The position numbers and the translations under genes are program-made. 64,000 bases of DNA from contig JAGPMW010000005.1 in NCBI GenBank assembly GCA_018052705.1, positions 33,016 through 97,015 of the forward strand. The letters are read 5' to 3'. Origin of the DNA: Selenomonas sp. (GTDB taxonomy: Bacteria; Bacillota; Negativicutes; Selenomonadales; Selenomonadaceae). This document shows, one piece after another, positions 43,593 to 52,659 of the stretch; positions within the stretch are counted from its first letter, which is position 1, and each line of letters begins with the position of its first letter. The notes beneath the pieces are model-generated. The model was not told the DNA's origin. It did not search any database and saw only the letters and a program-made list of their open reading frames with translations.

Positions 43593-44804
43593 TTATTTTA
43601 GAATCTCTTCGTTAAGCAGATGACCCATCTTTATCTTCTTGATCGTCAGATACTTCTTGTCAAACTTATTCGCATGGATCATGAGCGGCACGCGTTCGCT
43701 GATAGTCAGCCCATACCCCTCAAGCCCAGCCCGCTTGGCCGGATTATTGGTCATGAGCTTGATGCTCGTAAGCCCAAGGTCACAGAGGATCTGTGCTCCA
43801 ATGCCATAATCGCGGAGATCCGGAGCAAAGCCGAGCTCCACATTGGCTTCAACGGTATCGCGGCCATCATCCTGCAAAGCATAGGCACGCATCTTATTGG
43901 CCAGGCCAATGCCGCGGCCTTCCTGACGCATATAGAGCACAACGCCCTCGCCAGCCTTTTCGATCGTCTCGAGTGCCGCATGAAGCTGATCGCCACAGTC
44001 ACAGCGCAGGGATCCCAGCGCATCACCCGTGAGGCATTCAGAATGTACGCGCACAAGTACGTCTTTTTTGCCAGCTACATCGCCCTTAACGATAGCCAGA
44101 TGACATTTGCCGTCCAGCTTGCTCTCATAGGATTTTATGCGAAAATGGCCAAACTTGCTTGGGAAGTCTACATCCGCTACCATATCCACAAAATTTTCGG
44201 TACGCTTGCGATATTCGATCAGCGCCTTGACCGTGATCATATGCAGGCCATGCTCTTGGGCAAATTCAAGCAGACGCGGTGTACGCATCATGTGACCGTC
44301 ATCGTCCATAATCTCACAACAGAGACCGGCCGGATAAAAACCAGCCAGGCGCGCGAGGTCAGTCGTAGTCTCAGTATGCCCGGCCCGACGCAGCACGCCG
44401 CCTTCGACCGAACGCAGCGGGAATACATGCCCTGGGCGGCGGAAGCTGGTCGCCTTGGCTTTTGGGTCCAGCAGTTTCTTCATCGTCTGACAACGCTCAA
44501 ACGCAGAAATTCCGGTCTCGGTATCGTAGGCATCGATAGATACCGTGAACGCCGTCTCATGGTTGTCGGTGTTATTGACAACCATCTGACCGATGTTCAG
44601 TTCATCCAGGCGTTTGCCATCAATTGGAGTACAGATAAGTCCCTTGGCGTATTTCGCCATGAAGTTAATGTCCTCCGGGGTAACGGTCGCTGCAGCGACA
44701 ATCAAGTCGCCTTCGTTCTCGCGGTCTTCGTCGTCAACGACGACAATCATCTTGCCATTCTTGATATCTTCGATGGCCTGCTCTACAGTTGCAAAATCTG
44801 CCAT
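43593..44804 (-). CDS. ribBA: bifunctional 3,4-dihydroxy-2-butanone-4-phosphate synthase / GTP cyclohydrolase II
   Basis: 403 residues. The RibB half (1-200) holds DDEDRENEGDL, AGHTETTTDLARLAG and the acidic metal site. The RibA half (205-403) has VRVHSECLTGDALGSLRCDCGDQL with the three zinc cysteines, RQEGRGIGL, and GIGAQILCDLGL. It supplies both precursors for lumazine. Third gene of the rib operon, controlled by the FMN riboswitch. Confidence 0.97.
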   Translation of the reverse strand: MADFATVEQAIEDIKNGKMIVVVDDEDRENEGDLIVAAATVTPEDINFMAKYAKGLICTPIDGKRLDELNIGQMVVNNTDNHETAFTVSIDAYDTETGISAFERCQTMKKLLDPKAKATSFRRPGHVFPLRSVEGGVLRRAGHTETTTDLARLAGFYPAGLCCEIMDDDGHMMRTPRLLEFAQEHGLHMITVKALIEYRKRTENFVDMVADVDFPSKFGHFRIKSYESKLDGKCHLAIVKGDVAGKKDVLVRVHSECLTGDALGSLRCDCGDQLHAALETIEKAGEGVVLYMRQEGRGIGLANKMRAYALQDDGRDTVEANVELGFAPDLRDYGIGAQILCDLGLTSIKLMTNNPAKRAGLEGYGLTISERVPLMIHANKFDKKYLTIKKIKMGHLLNEEILK

Positions 44805-44818
44805 AATCTATTCTCCTA

Positions 44819-45457
44819 TCAAAAACCATTTTCCATCAGAAATGTCCGCGTGAGTCCGCCGGACGCTGCGCCCGGTGCCGGACTGGCCGACAACATCTTC
44901 TCTACATATTTGCCCAACACATCAGTCTCGATGTTGATGGGACTGCCCGGCTTCTTACTGCCAAGATTCGTCACCTGACGTGTATGCGGAATCAGACTCA
45001 CCGTAAAATCATGCTCTGTGATGGTGGCCACTGTCAGGCTGATACCATCGAGAGCTACGGAGCCTTTCTCCACGATATAACGCAGCAGGTCTGCTCCGGC
45101 AGCTACTTTCAGCAAAATAGCATTACCTTCCTCCGTAAAGGATACGACCTCACCCGTGCCATCAATATGACCACTGACAATATGACCGCCGAGCCGGCTG
45201 GCGAGCGTCAGCGCCCGCTCCAGATTGACAGGGCTTCCCTTTTTCAACTCGCGAAATTCTGTGCAGCGGATAGTCTCCGGCATGACATCGGCCGTAAAGT
45301 AATTCCTGTCAAAACTCGTAACGGTCAGGCAGACGCCATTAACCGCAATGCTGTCCCCCTGCCGGACATCAGTCAGGACTTTCTCACATGAAACTGCCAG
45401 CTGTCCACCGCCAATGCGCTGAATATAGCCAACTTCTTCAATAATGCCTGTAAACAA
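44819..45457 (-). CDS. ribE: riboflavin synthase, alpha type
   Basis: Dismutates two lumazines to riboflavin. 212 residues made of two similar barrels: FTGIIEEVG at the N terminus, VNGVCLTV in the first half, GGHIVSGHIDGTGEV and LDGISLTV in the second. I choose the TTG at 45457: it gives the family start MFTGIIEE and lies eight bases after GGAGG; the GTG nine bases earlier overlaps that site. 14 bases before ribBA. Confidence 0.94.
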   Translation of the reverse strand: MFTGIIEEVGYIQRIGGGQLAVSCEKVLTDVRQGDSIAVNGVCLTVTSFDRNYFTADVMPETIRCTEFRELKKGSPVNLERALTLASRLGGHIVSGHIDGTGEVVSFTEEGNAILLKVAAGADLLRYIVEKGSVALDGISLTVATITEHDFTVSLIPHTRQVTNLGSKKPGSPINIETDVLGKYVEKMLSASPAPGAASGGLTRTFLMENGF

Positions 45458-45478
45458 AACTGTCACCTCCAGGTAGTC

Positions 45479-46570
45479 CTACTTCCTCGGATAGCCAGTC
45501 AGCAGGATATCGCCCGCCAGCTGCTCCATGGTAATGCACTCCAGTTCTACGGCCTCGCTCAGATGTGAAAAACCAGCACCTTCAACTGGTGTCAGTGCAT
45601 TCTGCCCACCAATAATCTTAGGCGCGATGAAGGCATGGACCTTATCGACCAGTCCCGCGGCAAGCAGCGAGAAATTAACCTGTCCGCCACCTTCGACAAA
45701 AACCGAGCAGATCTCCTGCGCTCCCAGCTTTTGCAGCAGCTGCCGCAGGTCTACGTGTACATCGCCGCCGGCTACAAGTATCTCTGCCCCGGCAGCCTGC
45801 AAAGCAGCCACACGATCAGCGGGTGCCTGCTCCGTCACTGCCACGATCGTACGGGCCTGACCATCGGTCAAAACCTTAGCCGTCAGCGGTGTACGAGCCT
45901 GACTGTCCACAATAATGCGGACCGGGTTCTTCCCCTTGCGGTCCGACAGTCTGGTCGTAAGACTTGGATTATCCGCCAGCACAGTACCAATTCCTACCAT
46001 GATTCCATCATATTTATCACGATATTCATGTACGCGATAGCGGGAAACTTCATTGGTAACCCACCGCGACTCTCCTGCCGCGGTAGCGATTTTACCATCC
46101 AGCGACATCGCCGTTTTGAGAACAACGAACGGCATCTTATGCGCAATCCACTTAAGGAATACCTCATTAAGCCGGATGGCCTCTGACTCCAAAACCCCAC
46201 AGACGACCTCAACGCCAGCATCCTGCAATATTTGGATACCCTTACCCGCCACCAGCGGATTCGGGTCCTTCATGCCAATAACGACACGACGGATTCCTGC
46301 CTCGGCTACCGCCTTGGCACAGGGGCCGGTACGTCCATAATGGGCGCAGGGCTCAAGTGTGACATAGAGTGTCGCTCCCTGAGCCAGATTGCCTGCCATG
46401 CTGAGCGCATGGACCTCGGCATGTGGAGTACCGGCCTTGCGATGCCAGCCAGCAGCAATAATCCGCCCTTCGCGAACAATCACCGCTCCCACCAGCGGAT
46501 TCGGCGTTGTACGCCCCTCCGCATTGCGGGCCAGCCGCAAAGCTTCCCGCATGAAATCTTCATCATTCAA
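45479..46570 (-). CDS. ribD: riboflavin-specific deaminase/reductase
   Basis: Bifunctional: deaminase then reductase steps from the GTP cyclohydrolase product. 363 residues. Deaminase zinc site: HAEVHAL (about 50) and PCAHYGRTGPC (about 74). Reductase half from about 145: KTAMSLDGKIAT, GIGTVLADNPSLTTR, EGGGQVNFSLL. Start is TTG at 46570, near GAGGTGAT; the nearby ATG is out of frame. First gene after the FMN riboswitch. Confidence 0.96.
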   Translation of the reverse strand: MNDEDFMREALRLARNAEGRTTPNPLVGAVIVREGRIIAAGWHRKAGTPHAEVHALSMAGNLAQGATLYVTLEPCAHYGRTGPCAKAVAEAGIRRVVIGMKDPNPLVAGKGIQILQDAGVEVVCGVLESEAIRLNEVFLKWIAHKMPFVVLKTAMSLDGKIATAAGESRWVTNEVSRYRVHEYRDKYDGIMVGIGTVLADNPSLTTRLSDRKGKNPVRIIVDSQARTPLTAKVLTDGQARTIVAVTEQAPADRVAALQAAGAEILVAGGDVHVDLRQLLQKLGAQEICSVFVEGGGQVNFSLLAAGLVDKVHAFIAPKIIGGQNALTPVEGAGFSHLSEAVELECITMEQLAGDILLTGYPRK

Positions 46571-46631
46571 ATGATATCACCTCAGATTCTATACATTGAA
46601 CATTGAAGACTGTGAATGAGACCTGAGAAAA

Positions 46632-46810
46632 CAAAAAAAGCCATTGAAAAGATTTCTCTTTTCAATGGCTCACACTGCATGCAAACAATCGAACATGCCT
46701 TTTCTCCTCCCGACTATACGGTCGGCTTCGGAATCTCACCGAATCATGCTCCCAAAAGAGCTCGCGGGCTATACCGCCGGTGGGGAAACACTCCCCGCCT
46801 CAAAGACAAA
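46632..46810 (-). promoter_or_regulatory. FMN riboswitch with terminator
   Basis: The RFN aptamer is read on the minus strand: GAGGCGGGGAGTGTTTCCCC, CACCGGCGGTATAGCCCGCG, GATTCGGTGAGATTCCGAAG and CCGACCGTATAGTC, all typical conserved blocks (46802-46706). An expression platform follows: 13-base stem AGCCATTGAAAAG (46670-46658) with 46651-46639 and a TTTTTTTG run. FMN binding should stop transcription before ribD. Confidence 0.96.
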
Positions 46811-46821
46811 TCTCAAGTAAT

Positions 46822-46850
46822 ATAATAGCACAGCTGTCCAAAATTGTACA
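46822..46850 (-). promoter_or_regulatory. promoter of the rib operon
   Basis: Minus strand TGTACA (46850-46845), 17-base spacer, TATTAT (46827-46822), about 20 bases upstream of the aptamer. Confidence 0.6.
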
Positions 46851-46881
46851 TGGTTTCCGTAAAATTTCTGGCAGCAATACC

Positions 46882-47955
46882 TCAGATGATCTCAATGAGT
46901 TCCTTGCTCGACTTAGTCAGGGATTCGCAGCCATCAGCCGTAACCAGCACAGTATCCTCAATACGCAGTCCACCCCAGCCCGAGATATAGACGCCCGGCT
47001 CATCCGTTACAAGCATATTCGGCTGCAGTGCCTCGCAAGTACTGGCCAGCGAGAGGCGCGGTTCCTCGTGAATCTCAAGGCCCAGGCTGTGTCCAAGACC
47101 ATGACCGAAATACTGGTCCAGATCATACTTTGCCAGATTCTCAACAACAGCCATGTGCACAGATTTGCCCGAGACGCCCGGCTTGATTTTCGTCAATGCA
47201 AGCCGCTGTGATTCAAGCACAGCAGCGTAGATATGGCGCTGTTTTTCATCGGCCCGGCCGATGCAGATGGTGCGGGTGATATCCGAGTCGTAACCAGCAG
47301 AGATCGCGCCAAAATCCATCGTCAGCAACTCCCCTTCTCTGATGATCTTATCTGTCGCGGTGCCATGCGGCAGGCAGCCACGCAGCCCCGAAGCCATGAT
47401 GGTCGTAAATGACGGTCCCTCAGAACCATTCTCACGCATGCAGTTCTCCAGATGTGCCGCGGCCTGAACCTCAGTCATTCCCGGACGAATATAAGTTAAC
47501 ATATCCTCAAAAGCAAGATCTGCGATCCTGCAAGCTTTGCGGATATGCGCCAGCTCCTCAGCATCCTTGATCTGGCGCAGTGTATCAAGTTTCAGTGCTG
47601 TATCAAATTGAAGGCCCGCCAAGAGTTTAGTAAGTGTCGAGAAATCATCATAGATAAGCGCATTGCCCTCAAAGCCGACACGTTTCGCACCGATGGCTTT
47701 GACACACTCGGCAGTTTTCTGAAGCAGACCGTCCTTCTGCTGGACAAGCTCAAAGAGTGGTGCCTGCTGGGCTGCCTGTTCGGTGTACCGACTGTCGGTG
47801 ATAAGCATCGCCTTTTCCCGGCCGATAACCAGCATCGTGTCATCGCCACGAAAGCCGCTAAAGTAATGCAGATTAACATACTTCGATACGATCACGGCAT
47901 CCAGTTTGTTCTCATCCATCAAGGCACGCAGTGCCTGCAAACGATTCTCGATCAT
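46882..47955 (-). CDS. M24 aminopeptidase (Xaa-Pro type)
   Basis: Cuts the N-terminal residue before proline. 357 residues: an N-terminal creatinase-like domain (to about 125) and a pita-bread domain with the metal ligands in MDFGAISAGYDSDITR (two Asp), GHGLGHSLGLEIHEEP (His), VTDEPGVYI (Glu) and RIEDTVL (Glu). Start at 47955, eight bases after GGAG. It follows aroQ on the same strand, an order common in Firmicutes, where efp usually comes next; here the rib operon lies next. Confidence 0.94.
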   Translation of the reverse strand: MIENRLQALRALMDENKLDAVIVSKYVNLHYFSGFRGDDTMLVIGREKAMLITDSRYTEQAAQQAPLFELVQQKDGLLQKTAECVKAIGAKRVGFEGNALIYDDFSTLTKLLAGLQFDTALKLDTLRQIKDAEELAHIRKACRIADLAFEDMLTYIRPGMTEVQAAAHLENCMRENGSEGPSFTTIMASGLRGCLPHGTATDKIIREGELLTMDFGAISAGYDSDITRTICIGRADEKQRHIYAAVLESQRLALTKIKPGVSGKSVHMAVVENLAKYDLDQYFGHGLGHSLGLEIHEEPRLSLASTCEALQPNMLVTDEPGVYISGWGGLRIEDTVLVTADGCESLTKSSKELIEII

Positions 47956-47999
47956 AATAGTCACTCCTAGTTCTATTTCATTGCTGCGATTATTGGTAT

Positions 48000-48437
48000 T
48001 TATTTCCTGATTTTGTAGATAATGGCCTCCAGCGCAGCCAGATAGCTTTCCACACCCAATCCACAGATCTGGCCCATAGCAACCGGCGCCAGAACAGAGG
48101 TATGCCGGAACTCTTCCCGCTGATGAATATTGGAGATGTGTACCTCTATGACCGGCACATCGATAGCGGCAATGGCATCGCGAATAGCAATGCTATAGTG
48201 CGTGAACGCCGCAGCATTAAAGATAATGTAGTCATACTGATGATTCGCCTGCTGTGTCCGGTCAACCAGATCCCCCTCATGATTCGACTGGAAGCAGTCA
48301 AGTTCCAGCCCAGCCTCTTCAGCCCGGGCCTTCAGGCAATCTTCGATATCCTTAAGCGTCGTGCTGCCATAGATTTCAGGCTCGCGCGTGCCCAGCAGAT
48401 TCAGATTGGGTCCATTGAGCACCAAAACTTTTGCCAT
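48000..48437 (-). CDS. aroQ: 3-dehydroquinate dehydratase, type II
   Basis: Third shikimate step. 145 residues: VLNGPNLNLLGTREPEIYG (about 5-23, with the catalytic Tyr), FQSNHEGDLVD, FNAAAFTHYSIAIRDA and VEVHISNIHQREEFRHTS (His and Arg of the active site). The other aro genes lie at 35-37.8 kb. It stands 21 bases after acyP and before the aminopeptidase gene. Confidence 0.97.
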   Translation of the reverse strand: MAKVLVLNGPNLNLLGTREPEIYGSTTLKDIEDCLKARAEEAGLELDCFQSNHEGDLVDRTQQANHQYDYIIFNAAAFTHYSIAIRDAIAAIDVPVIEVHISNIHQREEFRHTSVLAPVAMGQICGLGVESYLAALEAIIYKIRK

Positions 48438-48457
48438 AGCAATTCTCCCTTCTGTGC

Positions 48458-48739
48458 TCAGTAACGGATCGTGAAGCGTCTCTCATCAGGCTGTGCAGGA
48501 CGGGGCTCAAGTCCAAAGTTCTGTACTTTGATGAAATAGTTGCCCTCATGGATGCGCTGCTCGAGCTGGTCAACAGCTTCCTGGCTGCCCTGAATCTCCA
48601 TCGTAACACTGCCGTCATCCATATTCTTTACCCAGCCGGTCATATCAAGTTCCGTTGCCTGCTGCTGCACATACATCCGAAACCCGACTCCCTGCACACG
48701 GCCCGTGGCCGTACCAAAATAACGAACTAAATCTGCCAT
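48458..48739 (-). CDS. acyP: acylphosphatase
   Basis: Small hydrolase for carboxyl phosphates, 93 residues. The signature GRVQGVGFRMYVQQQA (about 12-27) has the phosphate-binding Arg and GWVKNMDDGSVTMEIQG the catalytic Asn. GAGGAG lies before the ATG. Within the trhP-acyP-aroQ-pepP run. Confidence 0.95.
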   Translation of the reverse strand: MADLVRYFGTATGRVQGVGFRMYVQQQATELDMTGWVKNMDDGSVTMEIQGSQEAVDQLEQRIHEGNYFIKVQNFGLEPRPAQPDERRFTIRY

Positions 48740-48768
48740 GATCCTCGCTCCTCTATTCTTCTGTACGC

Positions 48769-49995
48769 TTACGCTTCTATGTCACGCCGTAGAATCGTAT
48801 ACGGTTCTACCGGCTGTGTCATCTTCATCTGGACGATCTGCTGCGGATGTGGTGCCACATCCACATGCTCGCCACTATCATCGATCATATCGGTGATTTG
48901 CTGACGATATAGTGGCCCTGTTGGCTGAAAAACCTCAATCTCCTGCCCCAGCTTCATATTGTTGCGCTGCTCGACAATCGCATAGCCCGTAACCGGATCA
49001 TACTCGCGGACCAGTCCGACGAAGTCTGAAGTCTGATCGTATGAAGTCTTACCATAGATCTGATCATCCGCAGTCGGCTGATGATAGTAGAATCCTGTTG
49101 TATAGGCCCGATGCGAAACCTTCTCCAGTTCATCCATCCACTCGCGGCGAACTTCAAAATGGTCCGGGTCCTCAAAATAACTGTCGATAGCCAGCCGATA
49201 GGCCTTCGTGACACTGGCGGCGTAGTGGACGCTTTTCATGCGGCCCTCGATTTTAAGGCTGTCAACACCGCTTTCAATGACATCGCGAATATTCGGCATC
49301 AGGCACATATCCTTGGAGTTCATAATATAGGTACCGCGCTCATCCTCCTCAATAGGAAAATACTTGCCCGGTCTCGTCTCCTCGACCAACGCGTATTTCC
49401 AGCGGCATGACTGCGCACAACTGCCCCGATTCGCATCGCGGCCCGTAAAGTAATTAGATAACAGGCAGCGGCCCGAGTAGGAAATACACATCGCACCATG
49501 CATGAACATCTCAAGATCTACATCGCATTTCGTCCGGATCTCCCGAATCTCGGCCAACGACATCTCGCGGGCCAGAACCACCCGGCTTGCCCCGAGATCT
49601 TTCCACGCATTGACCGTCGCCCAATTGGTGTTGTTTGCCTGCGTACTCACATGCAGCTCCATGTCCGGGATCAGCTTGCGGCACATCATAAATACGCCAA
49701 GATCAGCAACCAGCAGGGCATCAGCCTGAATCTCCTGCAGATACTCCAGATAATCTGGCAAGCCTTCAAGATCGCCGTTATGCGGGAAAATATTGACGGT
49801 CACATAAACCTTCTTCCCCCGGGCATGTGCAAACTCCATAGCCTCCCTGAGATCCTCGCGGCTGAAGTTACCGCCAAAGGCCCGCAGGCCAAAAGACTTG
49901 CCGCCTAAATATACTGCATCGGCACCATAGAGCACCGACATCTTCAATTTTTCCAGATTCCCTGCCGGGGCCAGCAGCTCAGGCTTTTTTATCAT
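48769..49995 (-). CDS. trhP: U32-family protein, probable tRNA uridine(34) 5-hydroxylase
   Basis: 408 residues of the U32 family, with the signature EMFMHGAMCISYSGRCLLSNY and the following Cys of the likely Fe-S site (CAQSCRWKY), plus the C-terminal barrel domain. In Bacillus and E. coli TrhP proteins hydroxylate U34 of some tRNAs using prephenate, and the family name peptidase is misleading here. The neighbour trmR methylates the hydroxyuridine. Only one U32 gene is seen, while Bacillus has two in tandem. Start at 49995 with GGAGG; overlaps trmR by 17 bases. Confidence 0.85.
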   Translation of the reverse strand: MIKKPELLAPAGNLEKLKMSVLYGADAVYLGGKSFGLRAFGGNFSREDLREAMEFAHARGKKVYVTVNIFPHNGDLEGLPDYLEYLQEIQADALLVADLGVFMMCRKLIPDMELHVSTQANNTNWATVNAWKDLGASRVVLAREMSLAEIREIRTKCDVDLEMFMHGAMCISYSGRCLLSNYFTGRDANRGSCAQSCRWKYALVEETRPGKYFPIEEDERGTYIMNSKDMCLMPNIRDVIESGVDSLKIEGRMKSVHYAASVTKAYRLAIDSYFEDPDHFEVRREWMDELEKVSHRAYTTGFYYHQPTADDQIYGKTSYDQTSDFVGLVREYDPVTGYAIVEQRNNMKLGQEIEVFQPTGPLYRQQITDMIDDSGEHVDVAPHPQQIVQMKMTQPVEPYTILRRDIEA

Positions 49996-50596
49996 GCGTC
50001 ATTATCCTCCTTGTCACGGCCAGTCCGTCACCGTGCTCTAATATCTCTGTGGCAAAAGGTGGCGCCGATACCAGTGTAATGTATTCGCGCAGCCGCTTCA
50101 CAATGGTCTTATAGCGCCGGGGCGGCTTTTCTTCTGAACGAACATAGCCGCGGAACAATACATTGTCCGCCAGCACTACCGCCTCAGGAGTCAGCATGGG
50201 CTGTATCTTATGGAAATAATCCACATACTGCCCCTTGGCTGCATCAATGAATACGAAATCATACGGTCTCGCAGCTTCAGCCTGAAGCTGCGATAACATT
50301 ACGCTGGCATCACCTCTGCGAACGTCGATGCGGTCAGCATAAGGTGACCGCGCAATATAGCTTTTAGCCAGTGCTGCCCGTTCCTCACTGAGCTCAAGCG
50401 TTGTAACCTGCACATCAGGTGCGCTGTTGGCAGCAATGAGCAGCGTCGAATAGCCGATAGCCATGCCGATTTCCAATACTCTGTGCGGGCGGCATTTCCG
50501 TACTTCCCCGAGGAAAGTACCGCGTCCATATTCATTGATAATCGGAACATGATGCTCAGCTGCATAGGCCTCCATCTCCCTGAGTAATGTCTCCAC
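49979..50596 (-). CDS. trmR: tRNA 5-hydroxyuridine methyltransferase (TrmR-like)
   Basis: AdoMet O-methyltransferase, 205 residues. VLEIGMAIGYSTLLIAA is the AdoMet loop, DFVFIDAAKGQYVDYF the metal Asp region, and VVLADNVLFRG follows, all of the class used for catechol-like and 5-hydroxyuridine targets. I choose the GTG at 50596, eight bases after AGGAGAT; longer versions run into mltG. The order mltG-trmR-trhP is that of yrrL-yrrM-yrrN/O in Bacillus, which makes 5-methoxyuridine at U34. Confidence 0.88.
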   Translation of the reverse strand: METLLREMEAYAAEHHVPIINEYGRGTFLGEVRKCRPHRVLEIGMAIGYSTLLIAANSAPDVQVTTLELSEERAALAKSYIARSPYADRIDVRRGDASVMLSQLQAEAARPYDFVFIDAAKGQYVDYFHKIQPMLTPEAVVLADNVLFRGYVRSEEKPPRRYKTIVKRLREYITLVSAPPFATEILEHGDGLAVTRRIMTHDKKA

Positions 50597-50621
50597 GTAT
50601 AAATCTCCTAAATCCTGCCGG

Positions 50622-51752
50622 TCAACGAAACTGGTTAACGGCTGCTTCATGATCGCTATAATTTTTTGAATAATGGTTGTGTCCCTGCCGGTCAGCCACA
50701 AAGTACAGGTAGTCGGTATCCGCTGGATAAAGTACCGCCTTAATAGCTGCCATGCCAGGGCTTGCAATCGGTCCTGGAGGCAGTCCCTTGATCTGATAGG
50801 TATTGTACGGCGAATCAATCTGCGTATCCTTTATGGATACGTCTTCCTTGGGCCCATCCAGCAAATACTGCAGCGTCGTGTCCGATTGCAGCGGCATGCC
50901 GAGTTTGAGCCGCTTAAAGAATACCTGAGCAATGATAGGGCGGTCTTCTGCGTACAGGGCTTCTTTCTCTACCAGTGATGCCAGCGTAATGAGGTCATGA
51001 ATAGAAATATCCTGTTCCTGGGCCCGAGCCCGCAGTTCCGGTGTGAGCCGGTGGTCAAAATCATCGGCCATCATTTTCAAAATCGAATCCACAGAGGTCT
51101 CCTCATGCAGTTCATAGGTGTCGGGAAACAAGAATCCCTCACAAGCATAACGGAGATCAGGCTTGCGCTCAATATAATCATAGGGAGCATAGTTCTTAGC
51201 CTTGTCCAGAAACTCCTGTTCATCCACCAGCCCCTGCTCTGCCAGCCGTTTAGCAATATCCCGGACACCGAACCCTTCCGGAATTGTAAACTTCACTACC
51301 GTCGTATCACCAGTGGTCAGCTTTTGCAGGACTTCATCAGCCTGCATGCCAGGATGCAATGCATACATGCCTATTTTAAACCTGCTGGCTACGCCACTCT
51401 GCCGGGTCTTCCACCAGAACGAGAACTTCCCATCCAGGACCCCATGGCGCACGAGTTCGTCGCCAATATCGCTGGCGCTCATGCCCGGCTTAACCGAAAG
51501 ATAGATGACCTGATCCGGGTTTAGCTTATGCTGCTGCCCGGCCGATGTGCCAAAGACCAGCATACAGCTGACCAGCAGCACCACCACCAGACCACCAGCA
51601 AGTCCAAGCCAGCGTTTCCAGGTCATTTTATCGCTAAATACCGCCAGCTTGTCCTGCCAGCTGCCAATGCCAACTTCATCCCCTGACAGCCAGCGAACCA
51701 GCTTGTCTTTCGCTTCCCTGACTTCCTTGAGTTCTGGAAGTTTCGCTCCCAC
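50622..51752 (-). CDS. mltG: endolytic murein transglycosylase
   Basis: Inner-membrane enzyme that cuts new glycan strands. 376 residues: cytoplasmic start, one membrane segment (about 47-66), a LysM-like part (VIYLSVKPGMSASDIGDELVRHG) and the YceG catalytic domain with FTIPEGFGVRDIAKRL, the catalytic Glu in LASLVEKEAL, and PYNTYQIKGLPPGPIASPG. I choose the GTG at 51752: AGGAG lies eight bases upstream. The longer frame from 51842 would run through the terminator at 51793-51828. Confidence 0.94.
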   Translation of the reverse strand: MGAKLPELKEVREAKDKLVRWLSGDEVGIGSWQDKLAVFSDKMTWKRWLGLAGGLVVVLLVSCMLVFGTSAGQQHKLNPDQVIYLSVKPGMSASDIGDELVRHGVLDGKFSFWWKTRQSGVASRFKIGMYALHPGMQADEVLQKLTTGDTTVVKFTIPEGFGVRDIAKRLAEQGLVDEQEFLDKAKNYAPYDYIERKPDLRYACEGFLFPDTYELHEETSVDSILKMMADDFDHRLTPELRARAQEQDISIHDLITLASLVEKEALYAEDRPIIAQVFFKRLKLGMPLQSDTTLQYLLDGPKEDVSIKDTQIDSPYNTYQIKGLPPGPIASPGMAAIKAVLYPADTDYLYFVADRQGHNHYSKNYSDHEAAVNQFR

Positions 51753-51792
51753 AAAAACATCTCCTGTCCCGCATATTTTATTCTTCAATACA

Positions 51793-51828
51793 TAAACAAA
51801 AGCCGCCATTCTTTCCAGAATGGCAGCT
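51793..51828 (-). terminator. terminator between the DUF1292 gene and mltG
   Basis: 12-base stem AGCTGCCATTCT (51828-51817) with 51812-51801, one wobble pair, loop GGAA, followed by TTTTGTTT on the minus strand. It supports the downstream mltG start. Confidence 0.78.
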
Positions 51829-51851
51829 AAAGTGTCCTGCATCAGGAAAGC

Positions 51852-52190
51852 TTATTCCTTCTCCGATTCTTCCACCAGAGCGTCATAGGCTTTCTGAACC
51901 GCCTCGAACTCTTCATCCGTCGGCTCAATATATTCCTCTTCACCCTCGTCGTTCTTCACGATCTTGGCAATCAGGACATCTTCATCCTCATCTTCACAAC
52001 CGCAGCCGCAGCCGCAATGCTCATGTTCGTCATGTTCGTCATCTTCGTTATGAATACCAACCAGCAGCGCATACTTCTCTTCGCCTACTGGGATAATCAT
52101 CTCTTCTTCATAGTAATACTCATTACCTTCGTCGTCGGTCATAACTACAACTACGCCATCATCCTGAACTTCGTTCTCTTTATCTGACAC
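51852..52190 (-). CDS. DUF1292 protein with His/Cys-rich acidic insert
   Basis: 112 residues of the YrzB-like DUF1292 family (VVVVMTDDEGNEYYYEEEMIIPVGEEKYALL then VLIAKIVKNDEGEEEYIEP). Between the two halves is HNEDDEHDEHEHCGCGCGC, a run of His, acidic residues and four Cys not typical of the short family members, which could bind metal. Start is the GTG at 52190 after GAGGTGA. It lies between ruvX and mltG as in Bacillus. Function unknown. Confidence 0.87.
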   Translation of the reverse strand: MSDKENEVQDDGVVVVMTDDEGNEYYYEEEMIIPVGEEKYALLVGIHNEDDEHDEHEHCGCGCGCEDEDEDVLIAKIVKNDEGEEEYIEPTDEEFEAVQKAYDALVEESEKE

Positions 52191-52242
52191 AATAGTCACC
52201 TCTTTCAATATAGCTTTACAACTACCTGCATTTTATCCTATT

Positions 52243-52659
52243 TCAGTGAAGGCTGTCAAGCCAGCCCTGCAGGATAAACACTGCCGCCATTTTATCGATA
52301 ACCTTCCGCCGTTTCTTGCGTGACACGTCGGCCTCGATAAGCGATCGTGTTGCCGCAACAGTGGACAATCGCTCATCCCAAAAATGAACCTCAACATCTG
52401 GATAAACGTTCTGCACTTCCGCCATGAATTCCTTGACAATCGTACAACGATCGCCCTCTGTTCCGTTCATATTCTTCGGCAGCCCGGAAACCAGCGACTT
52501 CGTCTCATACTCGGTCATGAGCTTGCCCAGCCTGGTCAAATCTTCCTTCATGTTTTTACGGCGAATCGTTTCTACGCCTTGTGCCGTGAGCCCGAGAAGA
52601 TCGCTGACCGCGATCCCGATTGTACGGTCACCAATATCCAGTGACATATATCGCTTCAT
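52243..52659 (-). CDS. ruvX: RuvX/YqgF-type Holliday junction resolvase homologue
   Basis: 138 residues with the RNase-H fold: [17 protein letters not shown] (catalytic Asp about 6), [14 protein letters not shown], and [17 protein letters not shown] (acidic residue). The family also takes part in pre-16S rRNA end processing. The ATG overlaps the ireB stop (ATGA). Confidence 0.93.
   Translation of the reverse strand: MKRYMSLDIGDRTIGIAVSDLLGLTAQGVETIRRKNMKEDLTRLGKLMTEYETKSLVSGLPKNMNGTEGDRCTIVKEFMAEVQNVYPDVEVHFWDERLSTVAATRSLIEADVSRKKRRKVIDKMAAVFILQGWLDSLH

Noticed and set aside
43620..44978. 452-codon open frame on the plus strand
   Set aside because: Antisense to ribBA and the end of ribE, without ribosome site or domain.
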